DNA of 64,000 bases from Anabaena azotica FACHB-119 (GCF_014697625.1 NZ_JACJSG010000028.1:39396-103395); one strand, 5' to 3'. Shown: positions 8,796 through 18,083, counted from the first letter of the stretch. Notes: generated from the letters alone by a model not told the origin. Program-made: numbers and translations.

Positions 8796-9650
8796 TTAAC
8801 AATTGGTTCGGCTGGTTGCTGTTTGGGCTAAATTGTCTAATTCTTGTTGCATTTGGGTGTAGACTAATTGATAGCATTCATTCACATAGTTACGATCTCT
8901 AGCTGCATCTGTGCCATAACGTTCAAAGATAATTGGACGACACACACGAGTGTGAATCTGCACAGGTAAGGGAATATTTGGCAAAGGCCCAATAGCTAAA
9001 CCCCAAGGTAAACCCAAGTATATGGGAAAAACTCCAGGGTCTACTTGATCTAACCAGGGTAAGCGCAATTGCTGCAATTGTTTTAGCAAATCGTGGCAAT
9101 CAGATAAAATAATTAAGGTATCATGAGCGCCCACTGATATGACGGGAACAATGGGTACTTCTTTTTTCAAGGCTAATTTAATAAAGCCACGATGCCCTGC
9201 AAGATTAATTTTATACCGTTGGCTGTGAGGACGAAACATATCATATTGTCCTCCAGGGTAAACAAGGACGCTAGCACCAATATCAAATGCCGCACTAGCT
9301 GCTTTGGGATGGGCGACAATGGCTCCTATTTTCTGTGCTAGGTTGGCTATTTGTGGATTCACTTTCCAAGCGTAAGGGTGCATAAGTCCATACACTAAAC
9401 GCTGAGTGCCAAATCTAGAAAACCAATCATACATCATCATTATCAAATCAGGGGAAGCGATGCCGCCATTATGGGAACCAACCAGCAGCACTTTACCTTC
9501 TGTTGGGATATGATGCCATCCATCAGTTTTGACTCGAAAGTAGTAACGATAAAACCATTCCCAAATCGGCATTAATGATTCAATTACCTGCGGATCACGT
9601 TCCGTTAATGATGAGCCTGGGATGGATGTCGATGTAGTGGTCTGTCCCAT
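8796..9650 (-). CDS. Lysophospholipid-acyltransferase-like protein
   Basis: 284 residues from ATG 9650 (MGQTTTSTSIPGSS). An in-frame TTG at 9677 would add nine residues. The segment VLLVGSHNGGIASPDLIMM resembles the NHSGG...D form of the acyltransferase H-x-D catalytic motif seen in diacylglycerol/monoacylglycerol-acyltransferase-like PlsC relatives, followed by LVYPGGQYDMFRP and PIVPVISVGAHDT, which match the later substrate-binding blocks. The family transfers acyl chains from acyl-CoA or acyl-ACP to glycerolipids at the membrane. No strong transmembrane helix is present, so it is probably peripheral. The gene stands alone; substrate not resolved. Confidence 0.78.
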   Translation of the reverse strand: MGQTTTSTSIPGSSLTERDPQVIESLMPIWEWFYRYYFRVKTDGWHHIPTEGKVLLVGSHNGGIASPDLIMMMYDWFSRFGTQRLVYGLMHPYAWKVNPQIANLAQKIGAIVAHPKAASAAFDIGASVLVYPGGQYDMFRPHSQRYKINLAGHRGFIKLALKKEVPIVPVISVGAHDTLIILSDCHDLLKQLQQLRLPWLDQVDPGVFPIYLGLPWGLAIGPLPNIPLPVQIHTRVCRPIIFERYGTDAARDRNYVNECYQLVYTQMQQELDNLAQTATSRTNC

Positions 9651-9677
9651 TAATTTTGTGGTGTTATGGGTGTTCAA

Positions 9678-9706
9678 ATCCCCGACCTCTCTAAGAAGTC
9701 GGGGAT
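9678..9706. repeat. 9-bp perfect hairpin upstream of the acyltransferase
   Basis: Arms ATCCCCGAC (9678-9686) and GTCGGGGAT (9698-9706) flank an 11-nt loop. It sits immediately 5' of the acyltransferase gene on the minus strand, so it would lie in its leader. Confidence 0.45.
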
Positions 9707-9814
9707 ATAGAAGCTATCATAACTAATGCGATAGACCACTGGGGCATCTATTTAGTGACCATGTTTACATAAAACGTGGTTTTTTGAATTGATTTGTCCC
9801 TGCCTGCACAAATT

Positions 9815-10933
9815 TTAACATTTTTGATATCGCATTCCTGGGAGTTGGGAGATTATACCCATCAGTTCCAACTGTAATAAGGCGCTGGAAACTGAGCCTG
9901 CATTCATGCCTGTTTGTTGGATAATTAAATCGAAGGGTAAAGCATCATAGGCGATCGCATCCAGCACTTGTTGCAGTTCTGGTGGTAAACTAGGCACAAT
10001 CGACTGTTCTGGTATTGCTGATTTATCTACTACATCTAATTGTGGTATTGCTCCCAACATTTTTAATAGTTCGTCTATTTCTTTAATAATTGTGGAAGCA
10101 CCTTGACTAATTAACTTTAAACAGCCTTGAGATGGAATATCATCCAATCTTCCGGGGAGTGCATAAACATCTCTGCCAAAATCATTGGCATAGGTAGCTG
10201 TAATTAATGCACCAGATTTAATTGGCGCTTCCATTACCAAGACAGCACGACTTAACCCCGCAATTATTCTATTACGGCGGGGGAAGTGTGTGCGATCGGG
10301 TGGGGTTTTGGCTGGATATTCACTGACAACTATTCCAGATGTAAGAATCTGCTTATACAAGTCTAGATTTTTATGGGGATAGACGACATCTACACCTGTA
10401 CCTAAAACTGCAATTGTTCGTCCCCCGGCTTTCATGGCTGCACTGTGGCTGACTGTATCTATTCCTTCCGCCATACCGGAAACTACGGTGAAGCCATTTT
10501 TGGCTAAAGCTGTGCTAATTTGCCGCGTCCAGCGTATACCATATTCTGAAGGCTGGCGTGTCCCGACAATGCCAACTAGGGGTATGTTTCCCAGATTTTC
10601 TTCCATTTCCACCACACCCCGATAGTAGAGAATTGGGGGTGGGGTGGGAGTTTCTAATAACAAACGAGGATATTGTGCGTCTGCTGGTGTCCAGAAATGG
10701 GGGTTTTGTTGTGCGTGTTGGATGAGTAATTGTTCTGGGTTGAGACGCGATCGCTGTTTTACCACTTTTTCCAACGTCTGTAAACCAAAACCCTCAACTT
10801 TCCCTAACTGAGATGGTGTAGCATTCCACGCTGCTGATAATGTCCCGAATTGCTGCTGTAATCTTCGCAGCAAAACAGGCCCTATTCCCGAAATTTGCGC
10901 CCAAGCTAACCAATATGCCCGTTCTTCTCCCAC
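9815..10933 (-). CDS. dprA: DNA processing protein DprA/Smf
   Basis: 372 residues from GTG 10933. An N-terminal helix-hairpin-helix-type region (ISGIGPVLLRRLQQQFG) is followed by the DprA Rossmann-like core: VGIVGTRQPSEYG, VSGMAEGIDTVSHSAAM, IAVLGTGVDVVYP, FPRRNRIIAGLSRAVLVMEA, SGALITATYANDFGRDVYALPG and SQGCLKLISQGA. The last 60 residues form the small winged-helix domain common at DprA C-termini (QQTGMNAGSVSSALLQLEL). DprA binds incoming single-stranded DNA and loads RecA during natural transformation; length and domains are complete. The next gene downstream on the same strand is the acyltransferase, with 164 bp between them. Confidence 0.95.
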   Translation of the reverse strand: MGEERAYWLAWAQISGIGPVLLRRLQQQFGTLSAAWNATPSQLGKVEGFGLQTLEKVVKQRSRLNPEQLLIQHAQQNPHFWTPADAQYPRLLLETPTPPPILYYRGVVEMEENLGNIPLVGIVGTRQPSEYGIRWTRQISTALAKNGFTVVSGMAEGIDTVSHSAAMKAGGRTIAVLGTGVDVVYPHKNLDLYKQILTSGIVVSEYPAKTPPDRTHFPRRNRIIAGLSRAVLVMEAPIKSGALITATYANDFGRDVYALPGRLDDIPSQGCLKLISQGASTIIKEIDELLKMLGAIPQLDVVDKSAIPEQSIVPSLPPELQQVLDAIAYDALPFDLIIQQTGMNAGSVSSALLQLELMGIISQLPGMRYQKC

Positions 10934-11021
10934 TTTCTCATCCTCACGCCCACTTGGTTGATTATTCCCAAATTTGGGGCTAAGGTATCGGGGACAGTTA
11001 TCAGTTGTCAGTTATCAGTTG

Positions 11022-11666
11022 TCAGTTATCAGTTATCGAGCGTTTTTGTTTGAGATAAGCAAATACTGATTTATCGCCGATATCGGGGGGAATGGCTTGT
11101 ATGGCTTTACGTACAGCAAATACTATGAATAATATTGCCCAAGTTCCTAATAGAATTTGTTCCCCTTGAGTGGGTATAATACCTACTAAATGTCCTAGTA
11201 AAAGTGAGGGAACTATTAAGGTTAGGGCTTTGGTTTCTAAACGATTAAAGCAAAATGCTTCTTTGAAATAAATTCCTGTTAAAGCAGCGAAGGTAAAACC
11301 AATTCCTAATATAGTTAGGGGTTGGTTGTAGACAGTCACAGCAAAAGGTTGGCTGTCAGAATGTCCTACATAAAATGCAGCAATGCTACCAATTAACCAA
11401 AACGCTTGTAATAGTCTGTGCAAGGGTGCAAGGTATATATGAATTGTTAATAAACTTACGCCCAGCGCCAGACTGAAGCAAGTATATAAGGGTGTCAGTG
11501 CTTGGATGGCTAGAGGATTATGGTTGAATAATACTAAAGCGCTGCCAATGGCAAAGCTGAAGGCGGCTACCATTAAGGCAGAACGATAGATAATCACACC
11601 ATTGCGATCGCTCTGTTCAATAGTAAATTCCCCAAACTGACCTTGATAAACTTCTGATGTAGTCAT
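11022..11666 (-). CDS. DUF2301 integral membrane protein
   Basis: 214 residues. After an N-terminal hydrophilic stretch (QGQFGEFTIEQSDRNGVIIY) come about six hydrophobic segments (SALMVAAFSFAIGSALVLF, YTCFSLALGVSLLTIHIYL, LLQAFWLIGSIAAFYVG, LTILGIGFTFAALTGIYF, LIVPSLLLGHLVGII, LLGTWAILFIVFAV). The pattern, including the GIYFKEAFCFNR segment between helices, fits the DUF2301 family known mainly from cyanobacteria. Function unknown. The ATG (11664-11666) abuts a tract of eleven ATTGGTA heptamers, so the native ribosome-binding region is replaced by repeat sequence. It lies upstream of dprA on the same strand with an 88-bp gap. Confidence 0.8.
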   Translation of the reverse strand: MTTSEVYQGQFGEFTIEQSDRNGVIIYRSALMVAAFSFAIGSALVLFNHNPLAIQALTPLYTCFSLALGVSLLTIHIYLAPLHRLLQAFWLIGSIAAFYVGHSDSQPFAVTVYNQPLTILGIGFTFAALTGIYFKEAFCFNRLETKALTLIVPSLLLGHLVGIIPTQGEQILLGTWAILFIVFAVRKAIQAIPPDIGDKSVFAYLKQKRSITDN

Positions 11667-11740
11667 TGGTAATTGGTAATTGGTAATTGGTAATTGGTAA
11701 TTGGTAATTGGTAATTGGTAATTGGTAATTGGTAATTGGT
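11667..11740. repeat. Heptamer tandem repeat (ATTGGTA)
   Basis: Nearly perfect array of about 11 ATTGGTA units filling the gap between the DUF2301 start codon and the SAM hydrolase stop codon. Confidence 0.95.
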
Positions 11741-11750
11741 CAACTGTGAT

Positions 11751-12554
11751 CTAGTTTAAACTAATAACTTCTATAGGGTCTTGCAAGTTGATTTGTAGCT
11801 GTGATTGTGCATTACCGCTATTAACGGCTATTTCTACCCAGCCATGACTCCCAATTAAAGCTAGTGCTTCTCCTGTCTGCACTTCACTATAGGTATTACA
11901 CCCTGGAATGATTAAATCACCAACTTGGACATACCATTTTTTATTTTGCGTATAATCACCTGGAATATTGCTAACTAAATTACCAAAGTAATCTATATAT
12001 TGAATGCAGCCTGACCAACCTGTTTCTGTCTGAGTGCAGTTTTCCAGCTTCATCTGTACTAAACTGGTTGGGTCAATTTCATCTCCCAATTGTTGAATCA
12101 ATACACCACTTGCAAGATGAGCGCCGACTGGGGCGAAAATATCTCTACCATGAAAGGTTTTACTCGGTTGAGGAATGCGCCAGTATCGGGAATTTGTTAA
12201 CTCAACGACTGTAATGGCGGGAGTTTGAGCTAATACGCCGCTAAATATGCCATTATCCGGCCCTACTAAAAACCCACTCGCTAATTTTACTGCGATCGCT
12301 CGTCTTTGACTACCCACCTCCGGATCTACCACCGCTATATGTACCGTCCCCTCTGGGAAGTAGGGATAAGCATTCATCAAACAAAACCTAGCAGCAGCAA
12401 TATTTTGCGGCGGTATTTGATGGGTTAAGTCCACTACCCCCAACTTGGGGTTAATTTGGGCTATAACTCCCTTCATCACCGCCACGTAGACATCGCGATC
12501 GCCAAAATCGCTCAATAACGTCACAAGCGGTTTTTTTATCCAATTTTCTAACAT
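11751..12554 (-). CDS. SAM hydroxide adenosyltransferase (DUF62 family)
   Basis: 267 residues from ATG 12554 (MLENWIKKPLVTLLSDFG). The family hallmarks are present: TLLSDFGDRDVYVAVMKGV, VDLTHQIPPQNIAAARFCL, VHIAVVDPEVGS.RRA, FLVGPDNGIFSGVL and FHGRDIFAPVGAHLASG, followed by a C-terminal beta domain (YIDYFGNLVSNIP). Relatives of the fluorinase/chlorinase fold with this Asp-Arg-His arrangement hydrolyse S-adenosylmethionine to adenosine and methionine. It is complete in length. It may share a transcript with the DUF2301 gene, although an 84-bp repeat tract separates them. Confidence 0.9.
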   Translation of the reverse strand: MLENWIKKPLVTLLSDFGDRDVYVAVMKGVIAQINPKLGVVDLTHQIPPQNIAAARFCLMNAYPYFPEGTVHIAVVDPEVGSQRRAIAVKLASGFLVGPDNGIFSGVLAQTPAITVVELTNSRYWRIPQPSKTFHGRDIFAPVGAHLASGVLIQQLGDEIDPTSLVQMKLENCTQTETGWSGCIQYIDYFGNLVSNIPGDYTQNKKWYVQVGDLIIPGCNTYSEVQTGEALALIGSHGWVEIAVNSGNAQSQLQINLQDPIEVISLN

Positions 12555-12664
12555 AACTGGCAACAATATGTATATTAAACTAAAATTTTCTGTAACATAG
12601 ACTACGAAAATTATGCTATGTTATAAATAACAGACATAACGCGAAAGATTAAGAGGTTAATCCT

Positions 12665-12820
12665 ATGAGCCAAGGTAGACTCAAGGTAAATAGTGCTGCT
12701 CAAGAAGTACACAGACAAAATATTCAAAGAAATATAGAGCATCGCTTGGAAGTAGCCAGAGCTAAAGGCGATGAAAGATTAATTCGGCAACTAGAGGCTG
12801 AATTAAGACAGTTTGCTTAG
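12665..12820 (+). CDS. Small conserved-looking protein, 51 aa
   Basis: ATG 12665 is preceded by AAGAGG at good spacing. The product begins MSQGRLKVNSAAQEVHRQNI and ends in LEAELRQFA. It is a highly charged single amphipathic helix (about 27 percent Arg/Lys/Glu) with no membrane segment. A strong intrinsic terminator sits 38 bp after the stop, which supports a real gene. I do not know its function; a nucleic-acid or protein-binding helical peptide would fit. Confidence 0.7.
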   Translation: MSQGRLKVNSAAQEVHRQNIQRNIEHRLEVARAKGDERLIRQLEAELRQFA

Positions 12821-12858
12821 ATTTCCCTGTTCATAGTTCATAGTGTTGTTGTGTTCAC

Positions 12859-12879
12859 CCCGCCTTGGCGGGTTTTTTT
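12859..12879 (+). terminator. Intrinsic terminator after the 51-aa gene
   Basis: Stem CCCGCC (12859-12864) / GGCGGG (12867-12872), then seven T residues. Confidence 0.9.
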
Positions 12880-12885
12880 ATTAAA

Positions 12886-12919
12886 CAGGTGACAGGTGAC
12901 AGGTGACAGGTGACAGGTG
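12886..12919. repeat. Heptamer tandem repeat (CAGGTGA)
   Basis: About five perfect CAGGTGA units immediately after the terminator of the 51-aa gene. The same unit recurs at 8577, 26135 and 61522. Confidence 0.9.
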
Positions 12920-13190
12920 TTCCCTTCCCCTTTCCCCCTTCCCCTTTCCTGACTTTTCACGGGATCTGGAAGACCTCTCTCCAAACCTCTCTCCTACAAG
13001 GAGAGAGGCTTTGATTTCTCCCCCTTCCCTACTAGGGAAGGGGGCTGGGGGGTTAGGTCTGTCGTTAGCTTTTCCACATGACGTGAAAAGTCAGTTCCCC
13101 TTTCCCCTTTCCCCCAAAATAGCACTTGACTCTCTAGCTAACTGGAGAGTTCACAATAGAGTCAGCAGAACGCTGTGGAGATAATATTGA

Positions 13191-13868
13191 ATGCTACGCC
13201 CTTATGTAAAAAATACCTTTTTGGCGTTTGGCTTTGTAGTGCTGACATCCTTTACAGGAGGGGTGTTGACTGCTTGTTCTACAAATTCTCAAACCCAAAC
13301 CGAAGCCTCTCAACCCACTGCAACTGATGCTAGCAATCAGCAGCATCATCATCACAGCCAAGCAATGAATTTAGGCCCAGCAGATGCTAATTATGATTTG
13401 CGCTTCATTGATGCCATGATTATGCACCATCAAGGGGCTGTGGATATGGCGAATGTTGCACAGCAGAAGTCAAAACGGAGGGAGATTAAGCAGTTGGGGG
13501 CTGAGATTATCAAAGCCCAAAACCAAGAAATCGCGCAAATGAAGCGGTGGCGCACAGCTTGGTATCCCAAGGCAGGAAATCAAGCGATGGCTTATGATGC
13601 GACAATGGGTCACATGATGGCGATGTCATCCGAGCAACAGGAAGCGATGATGATGAGCCAAGATTTAGGCGGGGCTGATGCTGAGTTTGATTTACGCTTT
13701 ATCAATGCGATGATTCCCCATCATGAAGGAGCGGTGGTGATGGCGCAAGATGCTTTACAGAAATCGCAACGCGCGGAAATTAAGAACTTGGCTCAAGCAA
13801 TTATTAAAGCGCAGCAAGGGGAAATTCAGCAAATGAAACAGTGGCGGACTGTTTGGTATAAAAAGTAG
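13191..13868 (+). CDS. DUF305 lipoprotein with two DUF305 units
   Basis: 225 residues. An N-terminal signal ends in lipobox LTAC (Cys29), so the mature protein is predicted to be lipid-anchored outside the plasma membrane. A His cluster (HHHHS) follows at about 50. Two tandem DUF305 units each carry DLRFI(D/N)AMI.HH(Q/E)GAV.MA...QK(S).R.EIK and end in QMK.WRT.WY. The central part is Met-rich (MGHMMAMSSEQQEAMMM). DUF305 proteins are ferritin-like helical bundles linked to metal, often copper, handling; the His and Met clusters suit that, but binding is inferred. A GGAG lies upstream of ATG 13191. Confidence 0.88.
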   Translation: MLRPYVKNTFLAFGFVVLTSFTGGVLTACSTNSQTQTEASQPTATDASNQQHHHHSQAMNLGPADANYDLRFIDAMIMHHQGAVDMANVAQQKSKRREIKQLGAEIIKAQNQEIAQMKRWRTAWYPKAGNQAMAYDATMGHMMAMSSEQQEAMMMSQDLGGADAEFDLRFINAMIPHHEGAVVMAQDALQKSQRAEIKNLAQAIIKAQQGEIQQMKQWRTVWYKK

Positions 13869-13878
13869 TTTGCCACAA

Positions 13879-13913
13879 AAGCGATCGCCTGGGTGGAAGT
13901 TAGGCGATCGCTT
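13879..13913. terminator. Hairpin built from two HIP1 octamers downstream of the DUF305 gene
   Basis: Perfect 12-bp arms AAGCGATCGCCT (13879-13890) and AGGCGATCGCTT (13902-13913) with an 11-nt loop, starting 11 bp after the DUF305 stop. No T-run follows, so termination is possible but unproven. Confidence 0.5.
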
Positions 13914-14002
13914 GATCGTGGTAGTTTGATATTAAGACGGTAGACAAATTAATTCGAGGTATTAGAGAATACCAAATAATAAATCATCCAAGTTGATTGT
14001 TA

Positions 14003-14067
14003 GCAGGGTGAGTCAGTATCAATATTTTCTTGGTATGGCTAGGGTTTCTCTTGCTGACGCACCTGAC
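14003..14067. repeat. GTAGGGTGCGTCAG inverted-repeat element, copy 2
   Basis: 65 bp. In reverse complement it matches the element at 36454-36518, including an identical internal stretch of about 28 bp starting TATTTTCTTGGTATGGCTAG. Its termini are slightly degraded (GCAGGGTGAGTCAG). Confidence 0.7.
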
Positions 14068-14264
14068 ATTTTGGATATTTTTTTTATCTGGAAGCCCTTA
14101 AACAAGTCCCAACAACTGAGACAGGTAGTGTAAATAAATTTACAAATTTAGTAAAAATGTAATTGATTCCTCACAAATTCCTCATAATTCTTATATTAAT
14201 ATTAAGATACAGCTAAGTGCTGGTTACGTATACCTGTGATTAGCTTGTCTCTAAACCTATCTTT

Positions 14265-15230
14265 ATGAACAATTATTTAGATTTAATCCACAGAGATAGC
14301 CTGTTAAACTCCCTGAGTTTGGAACATCTGCGAATTTTTGAAGCGGCTGCACGACACAAAAGTTTCACTCGTGCAGCCGCAGAACTCTACACTACCCAGC
14401 CTTCGGTATCGCGTCATATTAAACAGCTAACGGAAACAATTGGTACACCATTGTTTGAATATGTAGATAATCGTATTCAACTAACACCTACAGGGGAAGA
14501 AATTTTAATTATCTACAAAGAAATTTTTCAATGTTTAAGAGATTTTGACACAAAGTTGATTGATTTAAAAGATATAGAACAAGGTCAATTAAAAGTCTCT
14601 GCTGTCAGAACACTCAAGTATATCATGCCTAGATTACTACAATCATTTTGTCCACAGCATCCTCATATTAGAATTGCATTTGAGTTTACCAATCATGAAG
14701 AAATTTTGACTAGAATGCAGGAAAATATGGATGACTTCTACATTCTTACCTACCCACCAAAAAAAGATGATTTTGAAATCAACCCATTTCTCGATAATTC
14801 TTTAGTGGTAGTTGCGCCATCAAATCATCTTCTGGTTAATCAAGCATATATTTCCTTAGAGCGGTTGGCAAAGGAAAAATTTATTATGCGAGAGAAAGGT
14901 TCAGAAAATCGCATAGCTGTCGATACTTTGCTGGCGCAACATGACACAAAATTGCCAGTGAAATTAGAGGTAAATAGCAATAGAGGAGCTAAACAAGCGG
15001 TGCTTTGCGGTTTAGGTCTGGCAGTTTTATCGATATATACCTTAAATCCAGAATTACAACAAAATCAACTATCTATTCTCAATGTTGAGGGGTTCCCACT
15101 TGTTCAGAAGTGGCAAATAATTTCTCTCAAGAACAGGTGGATATCTCCTGCTGCTAGTACTTTTTTAAAGTATATGCTGCAAGAGAGTGTAGCCAATAGA
15201 GATGATAATTTTTTACTCAGTGCAGGCTGA
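14265..15230 (+). CDS. LysR-family transcriptional regulator
   Basis: 321 residues. The N-terminal winged helix-turn-helix is classical (LEHLRIFEAAARHKSFTRAA, then AELYTTQPSVSRHIKQL, TPLFEYVDNRIQLTPTGEE), followed by the long linker helix and a periplasmic-binding-like effector domain (LKVSAVRTLKYIMPRLLQSF). LysR proteins bind near their own promoters and respond to small co-inducers; the effector here is unknown. No divergent target gene is directly adjacent: the upstream neighbour is the DUF305 gene in the same direction, and susA lies 430 bp downstream. An intrinsic terminator at 15406 separates it from susA. Confidence 0.92.
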   Translation: MNNYLDLIHRDSLLNSLSLEHLRIFEAAARHKSFTRAAAELYTTQPSVSRHIKQLTETIGTPLFEYVDNRIQLTPTGEEILIIYKEIFQCLRDFDTKLIDLKDIEQGQLKVSAVRTLKYIMPRLLQSFCPQHPHIRIAFEFTNHEEILTRMQENMDDFYILTYPPKKDDFEINPFLDNSLVVVAPSNHLLVNQAYISLERLAKEKFIMREKGSENRIAVDTLLAQHDTKLPVKLEVNSNRGAKQAVLCGLGLAVLSIYTLNPELQQNQLSILNVEGFPLVQKWQIISLKNRWISPAASTFLKYMLQESVANRDDNFLLSAG

Positions 15231-15662
15231 AATTGTGGCAATCCAACTCATAACATTTTCAAATCATAGTAGAAATTATATAGGTAAATTATTAAGTTGG
15301 CAAACTATATCTATAGTATAAAAAATTGTCTACCTTTAGTTAGAGTTAATAATACCTAGTTATCGATATTCTAAGTGAATGAGAACAAGAATTGATACGG
15401 CTGATAAAACACAGGTAGAAGAATTTATCTGTGTTTTTTTGTATTTGTACCTGTTGAGATTCTAGGTTGTAAGCGCACCCTAGAAAGCCAACCAAAACTC
15501 TACCCACGAGGGGATAGAGTTTTGTCAGTGGTCATTGGTCAATAGTGAGTGGGTTTGATAAATTTTAATCCCACCCATAAAGGGATGGTGAATTAAAGCA
15601 GTGCAAAACCACAACTGACACAAGCAGTACAAATAAATCAAATCTTCATTTAAGGGGTGAAT
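15231..15662. other. Intergenic region: LysR 3' flank and susA leader
   Basis: Holds the terminator at 15406-15440, a second 9-bp hairpin (AAAACTCTA at 15494-15502 with TAGAGTTTT at 15515-15523), and an AT-rich stretch that should include the susA promoter. No ORF is supported. Confidence 0.6.
15406..15440 (+). terminator. Intrinsic terminator downstream of the LysR gene
   Basis: Stem AAAACACAG (15406-15414) / CTGTGTTTT (15429-15437) continuing into a T-run to 15440. Confidence 0.75.
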
Positions 15663-18083
15663 ATGTCAGAATTAATTCAAGCAATCTTAGATAGTGAAGA
15701 GAAGAATGATTTGCGTGCTTTTATGAGCGAGTTGCGTCAGCAAGACAAAAATTACCTGCTGCGGAATGACATCCTGAATGTATATAGTGAATACTGCGCT
15801 AAGTCACAAAAACCAGAAACGTTTTATCATTCTTCCACTTTAGGTAAACTCATCTACTATACTCAAGAAATAATTCAAGAAGATTCCAACTTTTGCTTTA
15901 TCATTCGTCCCAAAATTGCCAGTCAAGAAGTATATCGAATTACTTCAGAATTAGCGGCGGAATCGATGACTGTGCAAGAATTGTTGGATCTGCGCGATCG
16001 CCTAGTCAACAAATACCATCCCCACGAAGGCGACCTGCTAGAATTAGACTTCGGCCCCTTCTACGACTACACCCCAACCATCCGCGACCCCAAAAATATC
16101 GGTAAGGGTGTACAGTATCTCAACCGCTATTTATCTAGTAAACTGTTTCAAGACGCAAAACAATGGCTAGAAGGTTTATTTAACTTCTTGCGCCTGCACA
16201 ATTACAACGGTATCCAGCTACTCATCAACTACCAAATTCAATCACAGCAGCAATTATCGCAACAAGTTAAAAAAGCCATCAACTTTGTGAGCGATCGCCC
16301 CGATGATGAACCCTATGATCAATTTCGTGTACAATTGCAAACGATGGGTTTTGAGCCGGGTTGGGGTAATACAGCAGCCCGTGTGCGCGATACCTTAAGC
16401 ATCCTCGATGAATTGATTGATTCTCCCGACCCCCAAACCCTGGAAGCCTTCATTTCCCGCATCCCGATGATTTTTAGAATTGTCCTAGTATCAGCCCACG
16501 GTTGGTTCGGACAAGAGGGTGTGCTGGGTCGTCCCGATACTGGTGGTCAGGTGGTGTATGTCCTCGACCAAGCCAAGACCTTAGAAAAGCAACTCCAAGA
16601 AGACACAGAGTTAGCTGGTTTAAGTGAGTTAAACGTCAAACCCAAAGTTATTATTCTCACCCGTTTAATTCCTAACAGTGATGGAACCCTTTGTAACCAA
16701 AGATTAGAGAAAGTATACGGTACAGAAAACGCTTGGATTTTGCGTGTCCCCTTGCGGGAGTTCAACCCCAACATGACGCAAAATTGGATCTCTCGATTTG
16801 AATTTTGGCCTTATCTAGAAACCTTCGCCATCGACTCAGAAAGAGAACTCCTAGCAGAATTTCATGGCAAACCAGACTTAATTGTGGGTAACTATACCGA
16901 TGGTAACTTAGTTGCGTTCCTGTTAGCGCGACGGATGAAAGTTACCCAATGCAACATCGCCCACGCTTTGGAAAAATCCAAATACTTGTTTAGTAATCTC
17001 TACTGGCAAGATTTAGAAGAGAAATATCACTTCTCATTACAGTTTACGGCTGATTTAATCGCCATGAATGCTGCTAACTTTATTGTCAGCAGCACCTATC
17101 AAGAAATTGTGGGTACACCCGATAGTGTAGGACAATATGAGTCTTACAAATGCTTCACCATGCCGGAACTGTATCATGTGGTGAACGGGATTGAATTATT
17201 TAGCCCCAAATTTAACGTTGTCCCGCCTGGGGTGAATGAAAATTCCTACTTCCCCTACACCCGGACTCAAGATAGAGTAGAAAGCGATCGCGCTCGTTTG
17301 GAAGAAATGTTGTTTACCCTCGAAGATCCTAGCCAAATCTTCGGTAAACTCGACGACCCCAACAAACGCCCCCTATTCTCAATGGCGCGTCTTGACCGGA
17401 TCAAAAACCTCACCGGTTTAGCCGAATGCTTTGGTCAAAGTAAAGACTTGCAAGAACATTGCAACTTAATTTTAGTTGCAGGTAAGTTGCGTGTGGAAGA
17501 ATCAGGCGATAACGAAGAACGAGATGAAATCGTCAAACTCTACCACATCATCGAAGAATACAATTTGTACGGGAAAATTCGCTGGCTGGGTGTGCGCCTT
17601 TCCAAAAATGATTCTGGTGAAATTTACCGCGTCATTGCTGACCATCAAGGTATATTTGTCCAGCCTGCATTATTTGAAGCCTTTGGTTTAACAATTCTGG
17701 AGTCAATGATTTCCGGCTTACCCACCTTCGCCACTCAATTTGGAGGCCCATTAGAAATTATTCAAGACAAAGTTAATGGCTTTTACATTAACCCCACCCA
17801 TCTAGAAGAAACAGCCGCAAAAATTGTTGATTTCGTCACCAAATGCGACCAAGACCCCAACTATTGGCATAGCATTTCTCAGCGAGCAATTGACCGAGTA
17901 TATAGTACATATACTTGGAAAATCCACACAACCAAGCTGTTATCATTAGCCCGAATTTATGGCTTCTGGAATTTCAACTCCAAAGAAAACCGCGAGGATT
18001 TATTGCGCTACCTTGAGTCATTATTCTATTTAATTTACAAACCCAGAGCGCAACAATTACTAGAACAGCATAAGTCTAGGTAA
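15663..18083 (+). CDS. susA: Sucrose synthase
   Basis: 806 residues from ATG 15663 (MSELIQAILDSEEKNDLRAF), the usual Anabaena SusA length; an in-frame GTG two codons upstream is less likely because AAGGGG lies about 6 bp from it and 12 bp from the ATG, and the protein match begins at MSEL. It catalyses the reversible conversion of sucrose plus a nucleoside diphosphate to nucleotide-glucose and fructose. The sucrose-synthase domain includes RIVLVSAHGWFGQEG and GRPDTGGQVVYVLDQ, and the GT-B glycosyltransferase domain has FSMARLDRIKNLTGL and the EX7E motif in ALFEAFGLTILESM. In filamentous cyanobacteria it acts mainly in sucrose cleavage. The stop codon TAA lies in the first unit of a GTAATTG heptamer tract. 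Confidence 0.96.
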   Translation: MSELIQAILDSEEKNDLRAFMSELRQQDKNYLLRNDILNVYSEYCAKSQKPETFYHSSTLGKLIYYTQEIIQEDSNFCFIIRPKIASQEVYRITSELAAESMTVQELLDLRDRLVNKYHPHEGDLLELDFGPFYDYTPTIRDPKNIGKGVQYLNRYLSSKLFQDAKQWLEGLFNFLRLHNYNGIQLLINYQIQSQQQLSQQVKKAINFVSDRPDDEPYDQFRVQLQTMGFEPGWGNTAARVRDTLSILDELIDSPDPQTLEAFISRIPMIFRIVLVSAHGWFGQEGVLGRPDTGGQVVYVLDQAKTLEKQLQEDTELAGLSELNVKPKVIILTRLIPNSDGTLCNQRLEKVYGTENAWILRVPLREFNPNMTQNWISRFEFWPYLETFAIDSERELLAEFHGKPDLIVGNYTDGNLVAFLLARRMKVTQCNIAHALEKSKYLFSNLYWQDLEEKYHFSLQFTADLIAMNAANFIVSSTYQEIVGTPDSVGQYESYKCFTMPELYHVVNGIELFSPKFNVVPPGVNENSYFPYTRTQDRVESDRARLEEMLFTLEDPSQIFGKLDDPNKRPLFSMARLDRIKNLTGLAECFGQSKDLQEHCNLILVAGKLRVEESGDNEERDEIVKLYHIIEEYNLYGKIRWLGVRLSKNDSGEIYRVIADHQGIFVQPALFEAFGLTILESMISGLPTFATQFGGPLEIIQDKVNGFYINPTHLEETAAKIVDFVTKCDQDPNYWHSISQRAIDRVYSTYTWKIHTTKLLSLARIYGFWNFNSKENREDLLRYLESLFYLIYKPRAQQLLEQHKSR

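Larger units (their letters stand above)
12821..13190. other. Intergenic repeat-rich region
   Basis: It contains the terminator, an AGGTGAC heptamer array at 12886-12919, and C/T-rich dispersed repeat sequence. An ORF at 12903-13184 is low-complexity translation of this DNA and is not accepted as a gene. Confidence 0.6.
13869..14264. other. Intergenic region with HIP1 hairpin and inverted-repeat element
   Basis: Contains the hairpin at 13879-13913, the 65-bp element at 14003-14067, then AT-rich DNA that should hold the LysR gene promoter. No gene is seen. Confidence 0.6.

Noticed and set aside
9669..9690. TTCAAATCC string resembling a tRNA T-loop
   Set aside because: No complementary T-stem, acceptor stem or anticodon arm can be drawn around it.
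12903..13184. 93-aa plus-strand frame
   Set aside because: Low-complexity translation of C/T-rich repeats (PFPLSP-like), with no match to a protein.
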